DNA of 64,000 nt, from NCBI RefSeq assembly GCF_000739815.1, contig NZ_BBJJ01000006.1:1-64000 (forward strand), given 5' to 3'. Under the pieces are notes generated by a model that saw only the letters and a program-made list of their open reading frames with translations, was not told where the DNA came from and did not search any database. The position numbers and the translations under genes were made by a program. Position 1 is the stretch's first letter. Every line of letters begins with the position of its first letter. This document shows positions 10,677-21,679 of the stretch, one piece after another. This DNA comes from Paraburkholderia mimosarum LMG 23256 = NBRC 106338. Its GTDB lineage: Bacteria > Pseudomonadota > Gammaproteobacteria > Burkholderiales > Burkholderiaceae.

Positions 10677-11738
10677 ATGACTGCAACGCAGACTGCACCG
10701 CTGCAAATCGGCCTGATGGGCTACGGCTTCGCCGGCCAGACCTTCCACGCCCCCGTGATCGCCCATAGCGGCGCGGCGCAGCTTGCCGCCATCGCGACGA
10801 GCCAGGGCGAGCGCGCCCAGGCCGACTACCCCGGCGCCGCGATCGTCCCCGACCTCGACGCCCTGCTCTCGATCGACGCGATCGAGTGCGTCGTGATCGC
10901 CACGCCCAACGACACGCACTACGACCTCGCACGCCGCACGCTCGAGCGCGGCAAACATGTGCTCGTCGACAAGCCGGTCACGCTCACGGCCGAAGAAGCG
11001 CGCACGCTGGCGGCCATCGCGAAGCAGCGCGGCCTCGTGTTCGCGCCGTTCCACAACCGCCGCTGGGACGGCGATTTCCTCACCGTGCGCGAGTTGATCG
11101 CGAGCGGCAAGCTCGGGCGCGTCACGCACTACGAATCGCACTTCGACCGCTTCCGCCCGCAAGTGAAACAGCGCTGGCGCGAAGACGCCACGCGCGGCGG
11201 CGGCCTGCTCTACGACCTCGGGCCGCATCTGGTCGACCAGACGCTCGCGCTCTTCGGCGCGCCCGAATCGATCACCGCCTTCGTCCACACGCGCCGGGAC
11301 AACGCGAGCGCGCCGGATTACGCGCACCTCGTGCTGCGCTACCCCCACCACGACGCCGTGCTGCACGCCAGCGCGCTCGCCGCGTACGCGCCGCGCTTCG
11401 CGATTCACGGCACACGCGGCAGCTATCTGAAGAACGGCCTCGACACCCAGGAGGATCAGCTCAAGGACGGGCTGCGCCCGGGGCAGCCGGGGTTCGGCGC
11501 GGGCAACGAGGCGGGCCGGCTGCACGTGCTGCGCGACGACGGCCAGGAAGCCGATCTCGAGGTGCCCAACGCGGCCGGCAACTACGCGGATCTGTACCGC
11601 GCGCTCGCCGCTGCGATTCGCGAGGGCAAGGCGTTCCCGGTGAGCCCTCAGGACGCCATCGACGTCATGGCGCTCATCGAGCTTGCAATGCAAAGCGCGC
11701 AAGAAGGCCGCACGCTAGCGTTCGTGCGCGAGTCCTGA
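10677..11738 (+). CDS. Gfo/Idh/MocA-family NAD(P)-dependent oxidoreductase
   Basis: A 353-residue protein. The N-terminal Rossmann fold carries GLMGYGFAGQTFHAPV, where the nucleotide-binding loop is the variant GYGFAG, followed by VIATPNDTHYDLA. The family lysine motif DKPVTLTAEEA comes next, and then the substrate domain with RWDGDF and GGGLLYDLGPHLVDQ, whose His is the usual catalytic residue. Enzymes of this type oxidise or reduce sugars, inositols and related polyols. The wording is close to the YhhX/YdgJ-type subgroup, but the substrate cannot be read from sequence. ATG 10677 is chosen because homology starts there. It sits upstream of, but separate from, the riboswitch-controlled gcv operon. 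Confidence 0.85.
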   Translation: MTATQTAPLQIGLMGYGFAGQTFHAPVIAHSGAAQLAAIATSQGERAQADYPGAAIVPDLDALLSIDAIECVVIATPNDTHYDLARRTLERGKHVLVDKPVTLTAEEARTLAAIAKQRGLVFAPFHNRRWDGDFLTVRELIASGKLGRVTHYESHFDRFRPQVKQRWREDATRGGGLLYDLGPHLVDQTLALFGAPESITAFVHTRRDNASAPDYAHLVLRYPHHDAVLHASALAAYAPRFAIHGTRGSYLKNGLDTQEDQLKDGLRPGQPGFGAGNEAGRLHVLRDDGQEADLEVPNAAGNYADLYRALAAAIREGKAFPVSPQDAIDVMALIELAMQSAQEGRTLAFVRES

Positions 11739-11905
11739 GCGCCGCCGCGCGGGTCGAGACGCCGCCTCGCTCGCGTTCGGTTCGCCCCAGCCGGACCGCC
11801 CCCGTTTTTCGCCGCCGCCGCGCGGGTCGCACCGCCGATCTGCGCGAGCCAATGCCCGCAAAGCTTCCAGCGGTTTCGCCGCGCCGCGCGCCGAATTTTT
11901 CCGCA

Positions 11906-11935
11906 TTGACACAGCCCCGACGCGTCGCGCACAAT
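11906..11935 (+). promoter_or_regulatory. Sigma70-type promoter of the gcv operon
   Basis: TTGACA (11906-11911) is separated by 18 bp from CACAAT (11930-11935). Transcription would start near 11942, exactly where the first riboswitch aptamer begins. Confidence 0.65.
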
Positions 11936-11942
11936 CGCTGCG

Positions 11943-12040
11943 CGCGCCGGGAGAGCGCGCCGTTTGCCTTCACTAGTGCAACCGGCGCCGCCGAAGGGGC
12001 AACCCACAAACTCTCAGGCAAAAGGACCGTGCGCGCCGGA
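11943..12040 (+). promoter_or_regulatory. Glycine riboswitch, first aptamer
   Basis: The conserved blocks of the glycine aptamer are present in order: GGGAGAG near 11949, GCCGAAGGGGCAA (about 11990-12002) and CTCTCAGGCAAAAGGAC (12011-12027). The outer strands GCGCGCCGG near 11942 and 12030 can form P1. It lies in the leader of gcvT. Confidence 0.9.
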
Positions 12041-12099
12041 CCGCTGCTTCGCCGCTTCTGCGCTTTCTGCGCGAAGCCAACGAAGCAGCAGAAGGTCCG
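12041..12099 (+). promoter_or_regulatory. Hairpin insert in the riboswitch inter-aptamer linker
   Basis: GCTGCTTCG (12043-12051) pairs with CGAAGCAGC (12081-12089), enclosing a second short stem (GCTT and GCGC with their complements at 12054-12077). Glycine riboswitch linkers are usually short, so this stem-loop is an unusual insertion between the two aptamers. Confidence 0.6.
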
Positions 12100-12224
12100 C
12101 AACTCTGGAGAGCGGCAGTAGAACGGGCGGTGGCGCAAAACTAACCGCCCCGCGTTCAGGCTGCCCACCGAAGGGGCGCGCGCCGCAATAAAGGGCGCAA
12201 TCTCTCAGGTACCGAGGACAGAGG
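12100..12224 (+). promoter_or_regulatory. Glycine riboswitch, second aptamer
   Basis: A second set of glycine aptamer blocks follows: CTGGAGAGCGGCA (about 12104-12116), CACCGAAGGGGC (about 12166-12177) and ATCTCTCAGGTACCGAGGAC (about 12200-12219). Together with the first aptamer this is the classical tandem arrangement controlling gcv operons. Confidence 0.9.
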
Positions 12225-12283
12225 GGCCATGCAAGAATCGACCACGGGCATCGTGCCTGCGGCGCTTCCTGCATGGCCTTTTT
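12225..12283 (+). terminator. Riboswitch expression platform: intrinsic terminator before gcvT
   Basis: GGCCATGCA (12225-12233) pairs with TGCATGGCC (12270-12278), followed by TTTTT (12279-12283). The stem begins right after the second aptamer's AGGACAGAGG, so glycine-stabilised P1 should compete with it. That fits glycine-activated readthrough into gcvT. Confidence 0.8.
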
Positions 12284-12320
12284 CGTTTTCGCGCGATTTT
12301 TCGCGACTGCCCGAGGCCCC

Positions 12321-13439
12321 ATGACCGAACTCAAACGCACCCCGCTGAACGACACTCACCGCGCGCTCAACGCCCGCATGGTCGATTTCGGCGGCTGGGA
12401 CATGCCCGTCAACTACGGCTCGCAGATCGACGAGCATCGCGCCGTGCGCACCGACGCGGGCATGTTCGACGTCTCGCACATGTGCGTCGTCGACTTTTCG
12501 GGCCCGAAGGCACGCGAATTCTTCTCGCGCGTGCTCGCCAACAACGTCGCCAAACTCACCACGCCGGGCAAGGCGCTCTACTCCTGCATGCTGAACCCCG
12601 AAGGCGGCGTGATCGACGACCTGATCGTCTACTACTTCGCCGACGACCAGTTCCGCACCGTCGTGAACGCGGGCACGGCCGAAAAGGACATCGCCTGGTT
12701 CGAGAAGCTCAACGCCGAAGGCGGCTTCGGCCTCGCCATCACGCCGCGCCGCGATCTCGCGATCGTCGCCGTGCAGGGCCCGAACGCGCGCGAAAAGGTC
12801 TGGCAGGTCGCACCCTCCTCGCGCAGCGCCACGGAAGTTCTCAAACCCTTCAACGCCGCGAAGATCGAGGCGACGCCGTTCGGCCAGCTAATGATCGCGC
12901 GCACCGGTTACACCGGCGAAGACGGCTTCGAAGTCGTGCTGCCCGCCACCGCCGTGTGCGAGTTCTGGGACGCCCTCCAGCGCCAGGGCGTGAAGCCCTG
13001 CGGCCTCGGCGCGCGCGACACGCTGCGCCTCGAAGCGGGCATGAACCTCTACGGCCAGGACATGGACGACGCCGTCTCGCCGCTCGACGCGGGCCTCGCG
13101 TGGACCGTCGACATGAAAGAGCCGCGCGACTTCGTCGGCCGCCCGGCGCTGGAGGCGAACGGCTCGCGCATGGCCTTCGTCGGCCTGATCCTGCAGAAGG
13201 AAAACGGCAAGGCGGGCGGCGTGCTGCGCGCGCACCAGAAGGTGCTCACGCCGCACGGCGAGGGCGAGATCACGAGCGGCACGTTCTCGCCGACCATGCA
13301 GGAATCCATCGCCTTCGCGCGCGTGCCGAAGGGCGTGCAGCCGGGCGACGTCGTGCAGGTGCAGATCCGTGACAAGGCCCTTCCCGCAAGCGTGGTAAAA
13401 CTGCCGTTCGTGCGCAACGGCAAGGTGCTCGTCGCCTGA
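12321..13439 (+). CDS. gcvT: Glycine cleavage system aminomethyltransferase (T protein)
   Basis: A 372-residue T protein (EC 2.1.2.10). It transfers the methylene group from aminomethyl-lipoyl-H protein to tetrahydrofolate, releasing ammonia. The N-terminal motif [14 protein letters not shown], the segment [10 protein letters not shown] and later [12 protein letters not shown] and [20 protein letters not shown] are family hallmarks. ATG 12321 starts just after the terminator of the glycine riboswitch and is where homology begins; an upstream in-frame ATG lies inside the terminator stem. First gene of gcvT-gcvH-gcvP, transcribed only when the riboswitch permits. Confidence 0.97.
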   Translation: MTELKRTPLNDTHRALNARMVDFGGWDMPVNYGSQIDEHRAVRTDAGMFDVSHMCVVDFSGPKAREFFSRVLANNVAKLTTPGKALYSCMLNPEGGVIDDLIVYYFADDQFRTVVNAGTAEKDIAWFEKLNAEGGFGLAITPRRDLAIVAVQGPNAREKVWQVAPSSRSATEVLKPFNAAKIEATPFGQLMIARTGYTGEDGFEVVLPATAVCEFWDALQRQGVKPCGLGARDTLRLEAGMNLYGQDMDDAVSPLDAGLAWTVDMKEPRDFVGRPALEANGSRMAFVGLILQKENGKAGGVLRAHQKVLTPHGEGEITSGTFSPTMQESIAFARVPKGVQPGDVVQVQIRDKALPASVVKLPFVRNGKVLVA

Positions 13440-13526
13440 TCCGCAAGGATTTAAGCCGCGCACGCCCTCCCCTTTTTCAAGCAACAAGCGAACCAAAATT
13501 CGCCGAACCACGCACTGGAGCAACCC

Positions 13527-13907
13527 ATGAGCATCCCGGCCGATCTGAAATACACCGAATCGCACGAGTGGATCCGCACCGAAGCCGACGGCACGCTGAC
13601 CGTCGGCATTACCGACCATGCGCAGGAAGCGCTGGGCGACATCGTCTTCCTCGAGCTGCCTGACGCGGGCCGCGCGGTCGCCGCCGGCGACGCCGTCGCC
13701 GTGATCGAGTCGGTCAAGGCCGCCTCGGACATCTACGCGCCGGTCGCAGGCGAGATCATCGAGTCGAATACGTCGCTCGTCGATACGCCCGACCAGGTCA
13801 ACGGTGCGCCGTACGAATCGTGGCTCTTCAAGATCAAGCCCGCCGCCGACGCCAAGCTCGATGCGCTGATCGACGCCGCAGCCTACGAAAAGGCCATCGG
13901 CGCTTAA
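13527..13907 (+). CDS. gcvH: Glycine cleavage system H protein
   Basis: A 126-residue lipoyl carrier shuttling the aminomethyl intermediate between P and T proteins and dihydrolipoamide dehydrogenase. The lipoylation site is the Lys in IESVKAASD (K64). The N-terminus KYTESHEWI and the C-terminal SWLFKIKP are typical. It lies 87 bp after gcvT and 67 bp before gcvP. No lpd gene for the L protein is present in the window, so that subunit comes from elsewhere. Confidence 0.97.
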   Translation: MSIPADLKYTESHEWIRTEADGTLTVGITDHAQEALGDIVFLELPDAGRAVAAGDAVAVIESVKAASDIYAPVAGEIIESNTSLVDTPDQVNGAPYESWLFKIKPAADAKLDALIDAAAYEKAIGA

Positions 13908-13974
13908 CTCCCGTAACCGCAACGGCGCGGCGGCGCGCTCGCCACGCGCACCGCCCGCGCCCGCAGGAACCCCC

Positions 13975-16935
13975 ATGAAGCTCGAACACCCGGATCGTCT
14001 GATGAACTCCCCGCTCTCGCTTGCTGCGCTCGAAGCGCACGACGCTTTCGCCGCCCGCCACATCGGCCCTGACACGGCCGACCAGCAGGCGATGCTAGAC
14101 GCGCTCGGCTTCGCCTCGCGCGCCGCGCTGATCGATGCGGTGATTCCGGCGAAGATCCGCCGCAACCAGACGCTCCCGCTCGGGCCGTTCTCGCAGCCGC
14201 GCTCGGAAGCCGAGGCGCTCGCCGCCCTGCGCGCGCTCGCGGACAAGAACCAGGTGTTCCGCTCGTACATCGGGCAGGGCTACTACGACACGCACACGCC
14301 GGCCGTCATCCTGCGCAACGTGCTCGAAAACCCGGCGTGGTACACCGCGTACACGCCGTACCAGCCGGAAATCTCGCAGGGCCGCCTCGAAGCCCTCCTG
14401 AACTTCCAGCAGATGATCACCGACCTCACGGGCCTCGCGATCTCGAACGCCTCGCTGCTCGACGAAGCCACCGCCGCCGCCGAAGCCATGACGCTCGTGC
14501 AGCGCGTGGGCAAGTCGAAGTCGAACGTGTTCTTCGTCGCCGACGACGTGCTGGCGCAGACGATCGAGGTCGTCAAGACGCGCGCGAAGCCGATCGGCAT
14601 CGAGGTGAAGGTCGGTCCCGCCGCTGAGGCCCCCAGTGCAGGCGCCTTTGGCGTGCTGCTGCAATATCCGGGCGTGAACGGCGACGTGCGCGACTACCGC
14701 GCGCTCGCGCAAGCCGTGCATGCAGCCGGCGGCTCGGTGATCGCCGCCGCCGACCTGCTCGCCCTCACCGTGCTCACGCCCCCGGGCGAATGGGGCGCAG
14801 ATGTGGCCGTGGGCAATTCGCAGCGTTTCGGCGTGCCGATGGGCTTCGGCGGCCCACACGCCGCGTATCTCGCGGTGAAGGACGAATTCAAGCGCCAGAT
14901 GCCGGGGCGCCTCGTCGGCGTGACCGTCGATGCGCAAGGCAACCCGGCGCTGCGCCTCGCGCTGCAAACGCGCGAACAGCACATCCGCCGCGAGAAGGCC
15001 ACCTCGAACGTCTGCACGGCGCAGGCGCTGCTCGCGATCATGGCGAGCATGTACGCCGTCTATCACGGCCCGCAAGGCCTCAAGCGCATCGCGCAGCGCG
15101 TGAACCGCGTCGCCGCGATCCTCGCCGCCGGTGCGAAGCAGCTGGGCTACACGCTCGTCAACGAGTCGTTCTTCGACACGCTCACGTTCGAAGCCGGCCC
15201 GCGCACCCAGGCGCTGCACGACGCCGCCCTCGCGCGCGGCATGAACCTGCGCCACGTGAGCGAGACGCGCGTGGGCGTGTCCGTCGACGAAACCACCACG
15301 CGCGCCGATCTCGCCGATCTGCTCGCCGTGTTCGCGCAAGGCGCGTTCGCGGAGGAAGCGCCCTCGATCGACAAGCTCGACGCCGAACTCGCCGCGAGCG
15401 CCACGGCAACGTTCCCGGCCGCGCTCGTGCGCGAAAGCGCATACCTCACGCATCCGGTCTTCAACCGTCATCATTCGGAAACGGAAATGCTGCGCTACCT
15501 GCGCAGCCTCTCCGACAAGGATCTCGCGCTCGACCGCTCGATGATCCCGCTCGGCTCGTGCACGATGAAGCTGAACGCGACCTCGGAAATGCTGCCGGTC
15601 ACGTGGCCCGAGTTCGGCCGCATCCACCCGTTCGCGCCCGCCGAGCAGACCGTCGGCTACCGTGAGATGGTCGACCAGCTCGAACAGATGCTCGTGGCCG
15701 CGACCGGTTACGCCGCCGTCTCGCTGCAGCCCAACGCGGGCTCCCAGGGCGAGTACGCAGGCCTGCTCATCATCCATGCGTACCATGCCTCGCGCGGCGA
15801 AGGCGATCGCAACGTCTGCCTGATCCCCGCTTCGGCGCACGGCACGAACCCCGCATCGGCGCAAATGGCCGGCATGCAGGTCGTGGTCGTGGCGTGCGAC
15901 GCACAAGGCAACATCGACCTCGCCGACCTCAAGGCCAAGGCCGAACAACACGCGGCGAAGCTCGCGGCGATCATGATCACGTACCCGTCCACGCACGGCG
16001 TGTTCGAAGAGAACGTCCGCGAAGTCTGCGAGATCGTGCACGCGCACGGCGGCCAGGTTTATGTCGACGGCGCGAACATGAACGCGATGGTCGGCCTCGC
16101 GGCCCCGGGCCAGTTCGGCGGCGACGTCTCGCACCTGAACCTGCACAAGACCTTCTGCATTCCGCACGGCGGCGGCGGCCCGGGCGTCGGTCCCGTTGCC
16201 GTGGGCGCGCACCTCGCGCAGTTCCTGCCGAACCAGCTTTCGTCGGGCTACAAGCGCGACGATCACGGCATCGGCGCGGTGAGCGCGGCGCCTTACGGCT
16301 CGGCCTCGATCCTGCCGATCTCGTGGATGTACATCGCGATGATGGGCGCGGCCAACCTCACCGCCGCGACCGAAAACGCGATCCTCAATGCGAACTACGT
16401 GGCGAAGAAGCTCGCGCCGCATTATCCGGTGCTCTACAGCGGCCCGGGCGGGCTCGTGGCGCACGAATGCATTCTCGATCTGCGCCCCATCAAGGATGCA
16501 AGCGGCATCACCGTGGACGACGTCGCCAAGCGCCTGATGGACTACGGTTTCCACGCGCCCACCATGAGCTTCCCGGTGCCGGGCACGCTGATGGTCGAGC
16601 CGACCGAGTCGGAGTCGAAGGAGGAGCTGGACCGCTTCGTCGACGCGATGGTTGCAATCCGTGAGGAAATTCGCGCCGTGGAAGAAGGCCGCGCGGACAA
16701 GGAGGACAACCCGCTGCGCCACGCGCCGCACACGGCCGCCGTCGTGGTCGCCGACGACTGGAAGCACGCCTACTCGCGCGAGCAGGCCGCCTACCCGGTC
16801 GCGTCGCTCGTCGCGCGCAAGTACTGGCCGCCGGTCGGCCGCGCCGACAACGCTTATGGCGACCGCAACCTGTTCTGCTCGTGCGTGCCAATGGCCGAAT
16901 ACGCGGATCAGGACAACCAGGCCGCCGGCGAATAA
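13975..16935 (+). CDS. gcvP: Glycine dehydrogenase (decarboxylating), P protein
   Basis: A 986-residue single-chain P protein (EC 1.4.4.2). It decarboxylates glycine with pyridoxal phosphate and passes the aminomethyl group to lipoyl-GcvH. The PLP lysine is K725 in [15 protein letters not shown]. Other hallmarks are [28 protein letters not shown] and [14 protein letters not shown] 13975 has an AGGAA ribosome site; ATG 14002 is an alternative nine codons in. Full length (N- and C-terminal halves fused), as usual for proteobacteria. Confidence 0.97.
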   Translation: MKLEHPDRLMNSPLSLAALEAHDAFAARHIGPDTADQQAMLDALGFASRAALIDAVIPAKIRRNQTLPLGPFSQPRSEAEALAALRALADKNQVFRSYIGQGYYDTHTPAVILRNVLENPAWYTAYTPYQPEISQGRLEALLNFQQMITDLTGLAISNASLLDEATAAAEAMTLVQRVGKSKSNVFFVADDVLAQTIEVVKTRAKPIGIEVKVGPAAEAPSAGAFGVLLQYPGVNGDVRDYRALAQAVHAAGGSVIAAADLLALTVLTPPGEWGADVAVGNSQRFGVPMGFGGPHAAYLAVKDEFKRQMPGRLVGVTVDAQGNPALRLALQTREQHIRREKATSNVCTAQALLAIMASMYAVYHGPQGLKRIAQRVNRVAAILAAGAKQLGYTLVNESFFDTLTFEAGPRTQALHDAALARGMNLRHVSETRVGVSVDETTTRADLADLLAVFAQGAFAEEAPSIDKLDAELAASATATFPAALVRESAYLTHPVFNRHHSETEMLRYLRSLSDKDLALDRSMIPLGSCTMKLNATSEMLPVTWPEFGRIHPFAPAEQTVGYREMVDQLEQMLVAATGYAAVSLQPNAGSQGEYAGLLIIHAYHASRGEGDRNVCLIPASAHGTNPASAQMAGMQVVVVACDAQGNIDLADLKAKAEQHAAKLAAIMITYPSTHGVFEENVREVCEIVHAHGGQVYVDGANMNAMVGLAAPGQFGGDVSHLNLHKTFCIPHGGGGPGVGPVAVGAHLAQFLPNQLSSGYKRDDHGIGAVSAAPYGSASILPISWMYIAMMGAANLTAATENAILNANYVAKKLAPHYPVLYSGPGGLVAHECILDLRPIKDASGITVDDVAKRLMDYGFHAPTMSFPVPGTLMVEPTESESKEELDRFVDAMVAIREEIRAVEEGRADKEDNPLRHAPHTAAVVVADDWKHAYSREQAAYPVASLVARKYWPPVGRADNAYGDRNLFCSCVPMAEYADQDNQAAGE

Positions 16936-17053
16936 GCCACGCGAGGCCGCTGCGTGATCTTCCGGCTCACGCAGCGGCGGTCTTCCCCCTCACATTTGCC
17001 GCCGCAAACCGCTAACATCACACACCTGTCAGCCTTGAATCAGGGAGTCGCGC

Positions 17054-18277
17054 ATGGCGCGGAAGGTGGGAATGGATTCACTGCGGGATTCACTGCGGGA
17101 GTCACGGCGGAAATCACTGCGGGACGCACTGCGGGTCTCGACGCGCAACGCGATCTGCCAGCCCGCGCGAACCACGAGCCGGCAGGCGCGCGGCCTCGCG
17201 CGTCGCGGCCCGCAGCGCCTCGCGGCCGCGCTGGCGCTCGCCTGCGCCACCTTCGGCGGCACGGCCCATGCGGCCATGAACTTCTGCGCGGCTCCCGCGC
17301 TGCAATCGAGCGAACGGACCAACGCCGACCCGGGCGTGAAGGCACTCGTGGCCGAGGTACTCGCGCATGTCAACGACGTGCCGCATCCGCCCGCGCGCCT
17401 GCATACCGAGGGCACGCTGCCGCACGAGGGCATCTACGACCAGAGCGTCGAGGCCGCGAAGGAGCTCGACCTCATGCGCAACGCGGCGCTCGCGTGGCGC
17501 GCGACGAGCGACGAGCGCTTCCTGAAGCTCGTGGACCGGTTTCTCTTTGCATGGGTCACCACCTACAAACCCAGCTTCAATCCCATCGACGAAACGCGCT
17601 TCGAGGGGCTGATCCTCGCCTACGACATGACCGCGAGCGCGCTGCCCGTGAAAACGCGCAACGCGACGATGCAATTCCTGAACAGCTTCGCGAACGGCTA
17701 TATCGCGCAGATCGACGCGCAGCCGCGCCCGCTCAAGGGCAATTTCGCGAACAACTGGCAGAGCCATCGGGTCAAACTGGTAGCGATGATCGCGTTCACG
17801 CTCGACAACCGGAAGATGATCGCGACGGCGCAGCGGCTCTTCGTGGAGCATATCGGCGACAACGTGGCCCCCGACGGCTCCACGCTCGACTTCACCGAAC
17901 GCGACGCGCTGCACTACGTGACCTACGATCTGCAGCCGCTCGTGACCGCCGCGCTCGCCGCACGGCGCCACAACCGCAACTGGCTGACCGAGCGCGCGGC
18001 CAACGGCGCCACGCTCGCCGCCGCGCTCGACTGGCTCACGCCTTTCGCGCTCGGCCAGAAAACGCACGAGGAATTCGTGCACTCGAACGTGCCGTTCGAC
18101 GCGACGCGGCGCGAAGCGGGCCTGCCCGGCTACACCGGGGAGTGGGACCCGAAAAACGCCGCGGAACTCTTTCACCTGGCGGCGCGGCTCGACGGCCGCT
18201 TTGCACGAGTCGCCCTGCAACTCGCGCCCACGCCGCCCGCGTGGCTCGCCGTCTGTCTGCCGTTGCCGGCGCGCTAA
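17054..18277 (+). CDS. Alginate-lyase-family secreted protein with repeat-containing leader
   Basis: A 407-residue protein resembling the PL5/AlgL alpha-barrel family, which cleaves mannuronate-rich polysaccharides by beta-elimination in the periplasm. The catalytic-type block is NNWQSHRVK (N233, N234, H238); other family-like segments are YKPSFNPIDETRFEGL and SLDFTERDALHYVTYDLQPL in the form seen here. The hydrophobic secretion segment is RLAAALALACATFGG with probable cleavage after AHA (residue 73), so it is preceded by about 50 extra residues. Those contain six 4-residue repeats (DSLR-like). GGGAG at 17043-17047 supports the ATG at 17054. It sits between gcvP and sdaA with no obvious functional link. 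Substrate is not certain. Confidence 0.75.
   Translation: MARKVGMDSLRDSLRESRRKSLRDALRVSTRNAICQPARTTSRQARGLARRGPQRLAAALALACATFGGTAHAAMNFCAAPALQSSERTNADPGVKALVAEVLAHVNDVPHPPARLHTEGTLPHEGIYDQSVEAAKELDLMRNAALAWRATSDERFLKLVDRFLFAWVTTYKPSFNPIDETRFEGLILAYDMTASALPVKTRNATMQFLNSFANGYIAQIDAQPRPLKGNFANNWQSHRVKLVAMIAFTLDNRKMIATAQRLFVEHIGDNVAPDGSTLDFTERDALHYVTYDLQPLVTAALAARRHNRNWLTERAANGATLAAALDWLTPFALGQKTHEEFVHSNVPFDATRREAGLPGYTGEWDPKNAAELFHLAARLDGRFARVALQLAPTPPAWLAVCLPLPAR
17075..17146 (+). repeat. Six 12-bp tandem repeats in the leader of the alginate-lyase-like gene
   Basis: The unit is GATTCACTGCGG, occurring six times with increasing divergence. The translation is DSLR, DSLR, ESRR, KSLR, DALR and VSTR. 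The length is a multiple of three, so expansion or loss keeps the reading frame. Confidence 0.85.
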
Positions 18278-18373
18278 ACGCGCCCGAGGGCGGCGGCGGC
18301 GGCACGCAAGCAACGATGCCGCGATAGCGCCGCATCCTTACCAACCAACGTCAGACAAGCAGGAGCAGCACCC

Positions 18374-19762
<1,389 letters not shown>

Positions 19763-19848
19763 TCGTTTGATGCGGTGTCGCCTTGCCCGACGCGTTGCCC
19801 GAAGTATCCGGACGGACTCACGTAACGATTGAAGGAGACTTGAACGCC

Positions 19849-21555
19849 ATGCAGCAGCCGAACGATTCCGCCACCACCACCGGGGCTCGCCTCCTCGTCG
19901 ATACGCTCGTTGCCAATGGCGTCGAGCGCGTTTTCTGCGTACCCGGCGAGAGCTATCTCGCTGTGCTCGATTCGTTGTCCGACGAAACCGCGCGCATCGA
20001 GACCGTGGTCTGCCGTCACGAAGCGGCCGCGGCGAACATGGCGGAGGCGATCGGCAAACTCACGGGCAAGCCCGGCATCGCGCTCGTCACGCGCGGGCCG
20101 GGCGCCACCCACGCGTCGATCGGCGTGCACACGGCGTTCCAGGACTCCACGCCGATGATCCTGCTGATCGGCCAGGTCGCGCGCGACCAGACGGACCGCG
20201 AGGCGTTCCAGGAGATCGACTATCGCCGCATGTTCGGCCAGATGGCGAAGTGGGTCGCGCAGATCGACGATGCGCGCCGCGTGCCGGAGTACATGAGCCA
20301 CGCGTTCCACGTCGCAATGTCGGGCCGGCCGGGTCCGGTCGTGCTCGCGCTGCCCGAGGACATGCTGAGCGGCGCGATTCCCGCAGCCGAAGCGCAGCCC
20401 ATCGCGCCACCCGCGCAGCGTGTGCAGGCCTCGCCTTCCACGGCCCAGATGGCGCGGCTGCGCGAACTGCTCGCGGGCGCGAAGAAGCCGTTCGTGATCG
20501 CGGGCGGAAACGGCTGGAACACCCAGGCCTGCGCGGACTTTCAGCGCTTCGTCGAAAACTGGCAATTGCCCGTGGGTCTCGCGTTCCGCTTTCAGGACAC
20601 GCTCAACAACGACCACCCGAACTACGCGGGCGACGTGGGCCTCGGCGTGAATCCCGCGTTGGCCAAACGCATTCGCGAAGCCGATGTGCTGCTCGCGCTC
20701 GGGCCGCGTCTGGGCGAAGCCACGACGGGCGGCTACACGCTCCTGGACATCCCCAAAACGAAACAGACGCTCATTCACGTGCACCAGGGCGCGGAAGAAC
20801 TGGGGCGCGTGTATGCGGCCGACCTGCCCATCGTCTCCGGTCTCGCGGAAATCGCGGCGCTGCTCGCCGGGCTTCCCGCACCCGCCCAACCTGCGTGGGC
20901 CGGGAGCGCCGCGCAGGCGCACGAGGCGTGGCAGGCATGGCGCAAGCCGCTGCCGATGCCCGGCGACGTGCAACTGGGCGAAGTGATGGAGCAACTGCGC
21001 GCCCGTTTGCCCGACGACGCGATCGTCACGAACGGCGCAGGCAACTACGCGATCTGGCTGCACCGGCACTTCGCGTACCGCCACTTCCGCTCGCAGCTCG
21101 CGCCCACGAGCGGCGCCATGGGCTACGGCGTGCCCTCCGCGATCGCCGCGAAGTCGCTCTATCCGTCGCGCACCGTGGTCGCGCTCGCGGGCGACGGCTG
21201 TTTCATGATGGCCTCATCGGAACTCGCGACGGCGATGCGGTACGGCCTCAATGTCGTTTTTATCGTCGTGAACAACGCGCACTACGGCACGATCCGCATG
21301 CACCAGGAGCGCCACTATCCGAACCGCGTGCACGGCACACAGCTCACGAATCCCGACTTCGCGGCGTTTGCGCAGTCGTTCGGCGCGCACGGCGAAGTCG
21401 TCACCGCCACGGCACAGTTCGCGCCTGCGCTGGAGCGCGCGCTCACGGCTGGAAAGCCGGCGCTGATCGAGATTCGCGTGACGAAGGAAGCGAGCACGCC
21501 CGCGGCGACGCTCGAACAGGTTCGTGAAGCGGGCCGGAAGATGCGCGGAGCGTGA
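19849..21555 (+). CDS. Acetolactate-synthase-like ThDP-dependent enzyme
   Basis: A 568-residue thiamin diphosphate enzyme of the acetohydroxyacid synthase/benzoylformate decarboxylase superfamily. The cofactor-activating Glu lies in VVCRHEAAAANMAEA (E58). The ThDP/Mg2+ motif runs from GDGCFMMASSE (D449) to VVNN (N475-N476). The N-terminal ThDP, central FAD/DHAP-like and C-terminal ThDP domains are all complete. No regulatory ilvN-type subunit follows, so it is not the main biosynthetic IlvB. ATG 19849 was chosen over an upstream ATG because homology starts there and GAAGGAG precedes it. Downstream of sdaA, it might use pyruvate, but substrate is inference. A terminator follows. Confidence 0.8.
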   Translation: MQQPNDSATTTGARLLVDTLVANGVERVFCVPGESYLAVLDSLSDETARIETVVCRHEAAAANMAEAIGKLTGKPGIALVTRGPGATHASIGVHTAFQDSTPMILLIGQVARDQTDREAFQEIDYRRMFGQMAKWVAQIDDARRVPEYMSHAFHVAMSGRPGPVVLALPEDMLSGAIPAAEAQPIAPPAQRVQASPSTAQMARLRELLAGAKKPFVIAGGNGWNTQACADFQRFVENWQLPVGLAFRFQDTLNNDHPNYAGDVGLGVNPALAKRIREADVLLALGPRLGEATTGGYTLLDIPKTKQTLIHVHQGAEELGRVYAADLPIVSGLAEIAALLAGLPAPAQPAWAGSAAQAHEAWQAWRKPLPMPGDVQLGEVMEQLRARLPDDAIVTNGAGNYAIWLHRHFAYRHFRSQLAPTSGAMGYGVPSAIAAKSLYPSRTVVALAGDGCFMMASSELATAMRYGLNVVFIVVNNAHYGTIRMHQERHYPNRVHGTQLTNPDFAAFAQSFGAHGEVVTATAQFAPALERALTAGKPALIEIRVTKEASTPAATLEQVREAGRKMRGA

Positions 21556-21621
21556 CTGAAGAGGAATCCTGAAGAAGCTCACCTTTGGCCCTGTGGGCGA
21601 TGGCAAGCGTGCAAACAAACA

Positions 21622-21656
21622 AAAAGCCCCGCAGGCTCGACACCCGCGGGGCTTTT
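21622..21656. terminator. Bidirectional terminator between convergent genes
   Basis: AAAAGCCCCGC (21622-21632) pairs with GCGGGGCTTTT (21646-21656). A-run and T-run on the two sides let it stop transcription of the ThDP enzyme on the plus strand and the liv binding protein on the minus strand. Confidence 0.9.
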
Positions 21657-21679
21657 CTACTCCTTGCAGCGTCAGGCGC

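Noticed and set aside
14095-16767. An 890-codon open frame on the minus strand opposite gcvP
   Set aside because: A shadow of high-GC third positions; gcvP is unambiguous.
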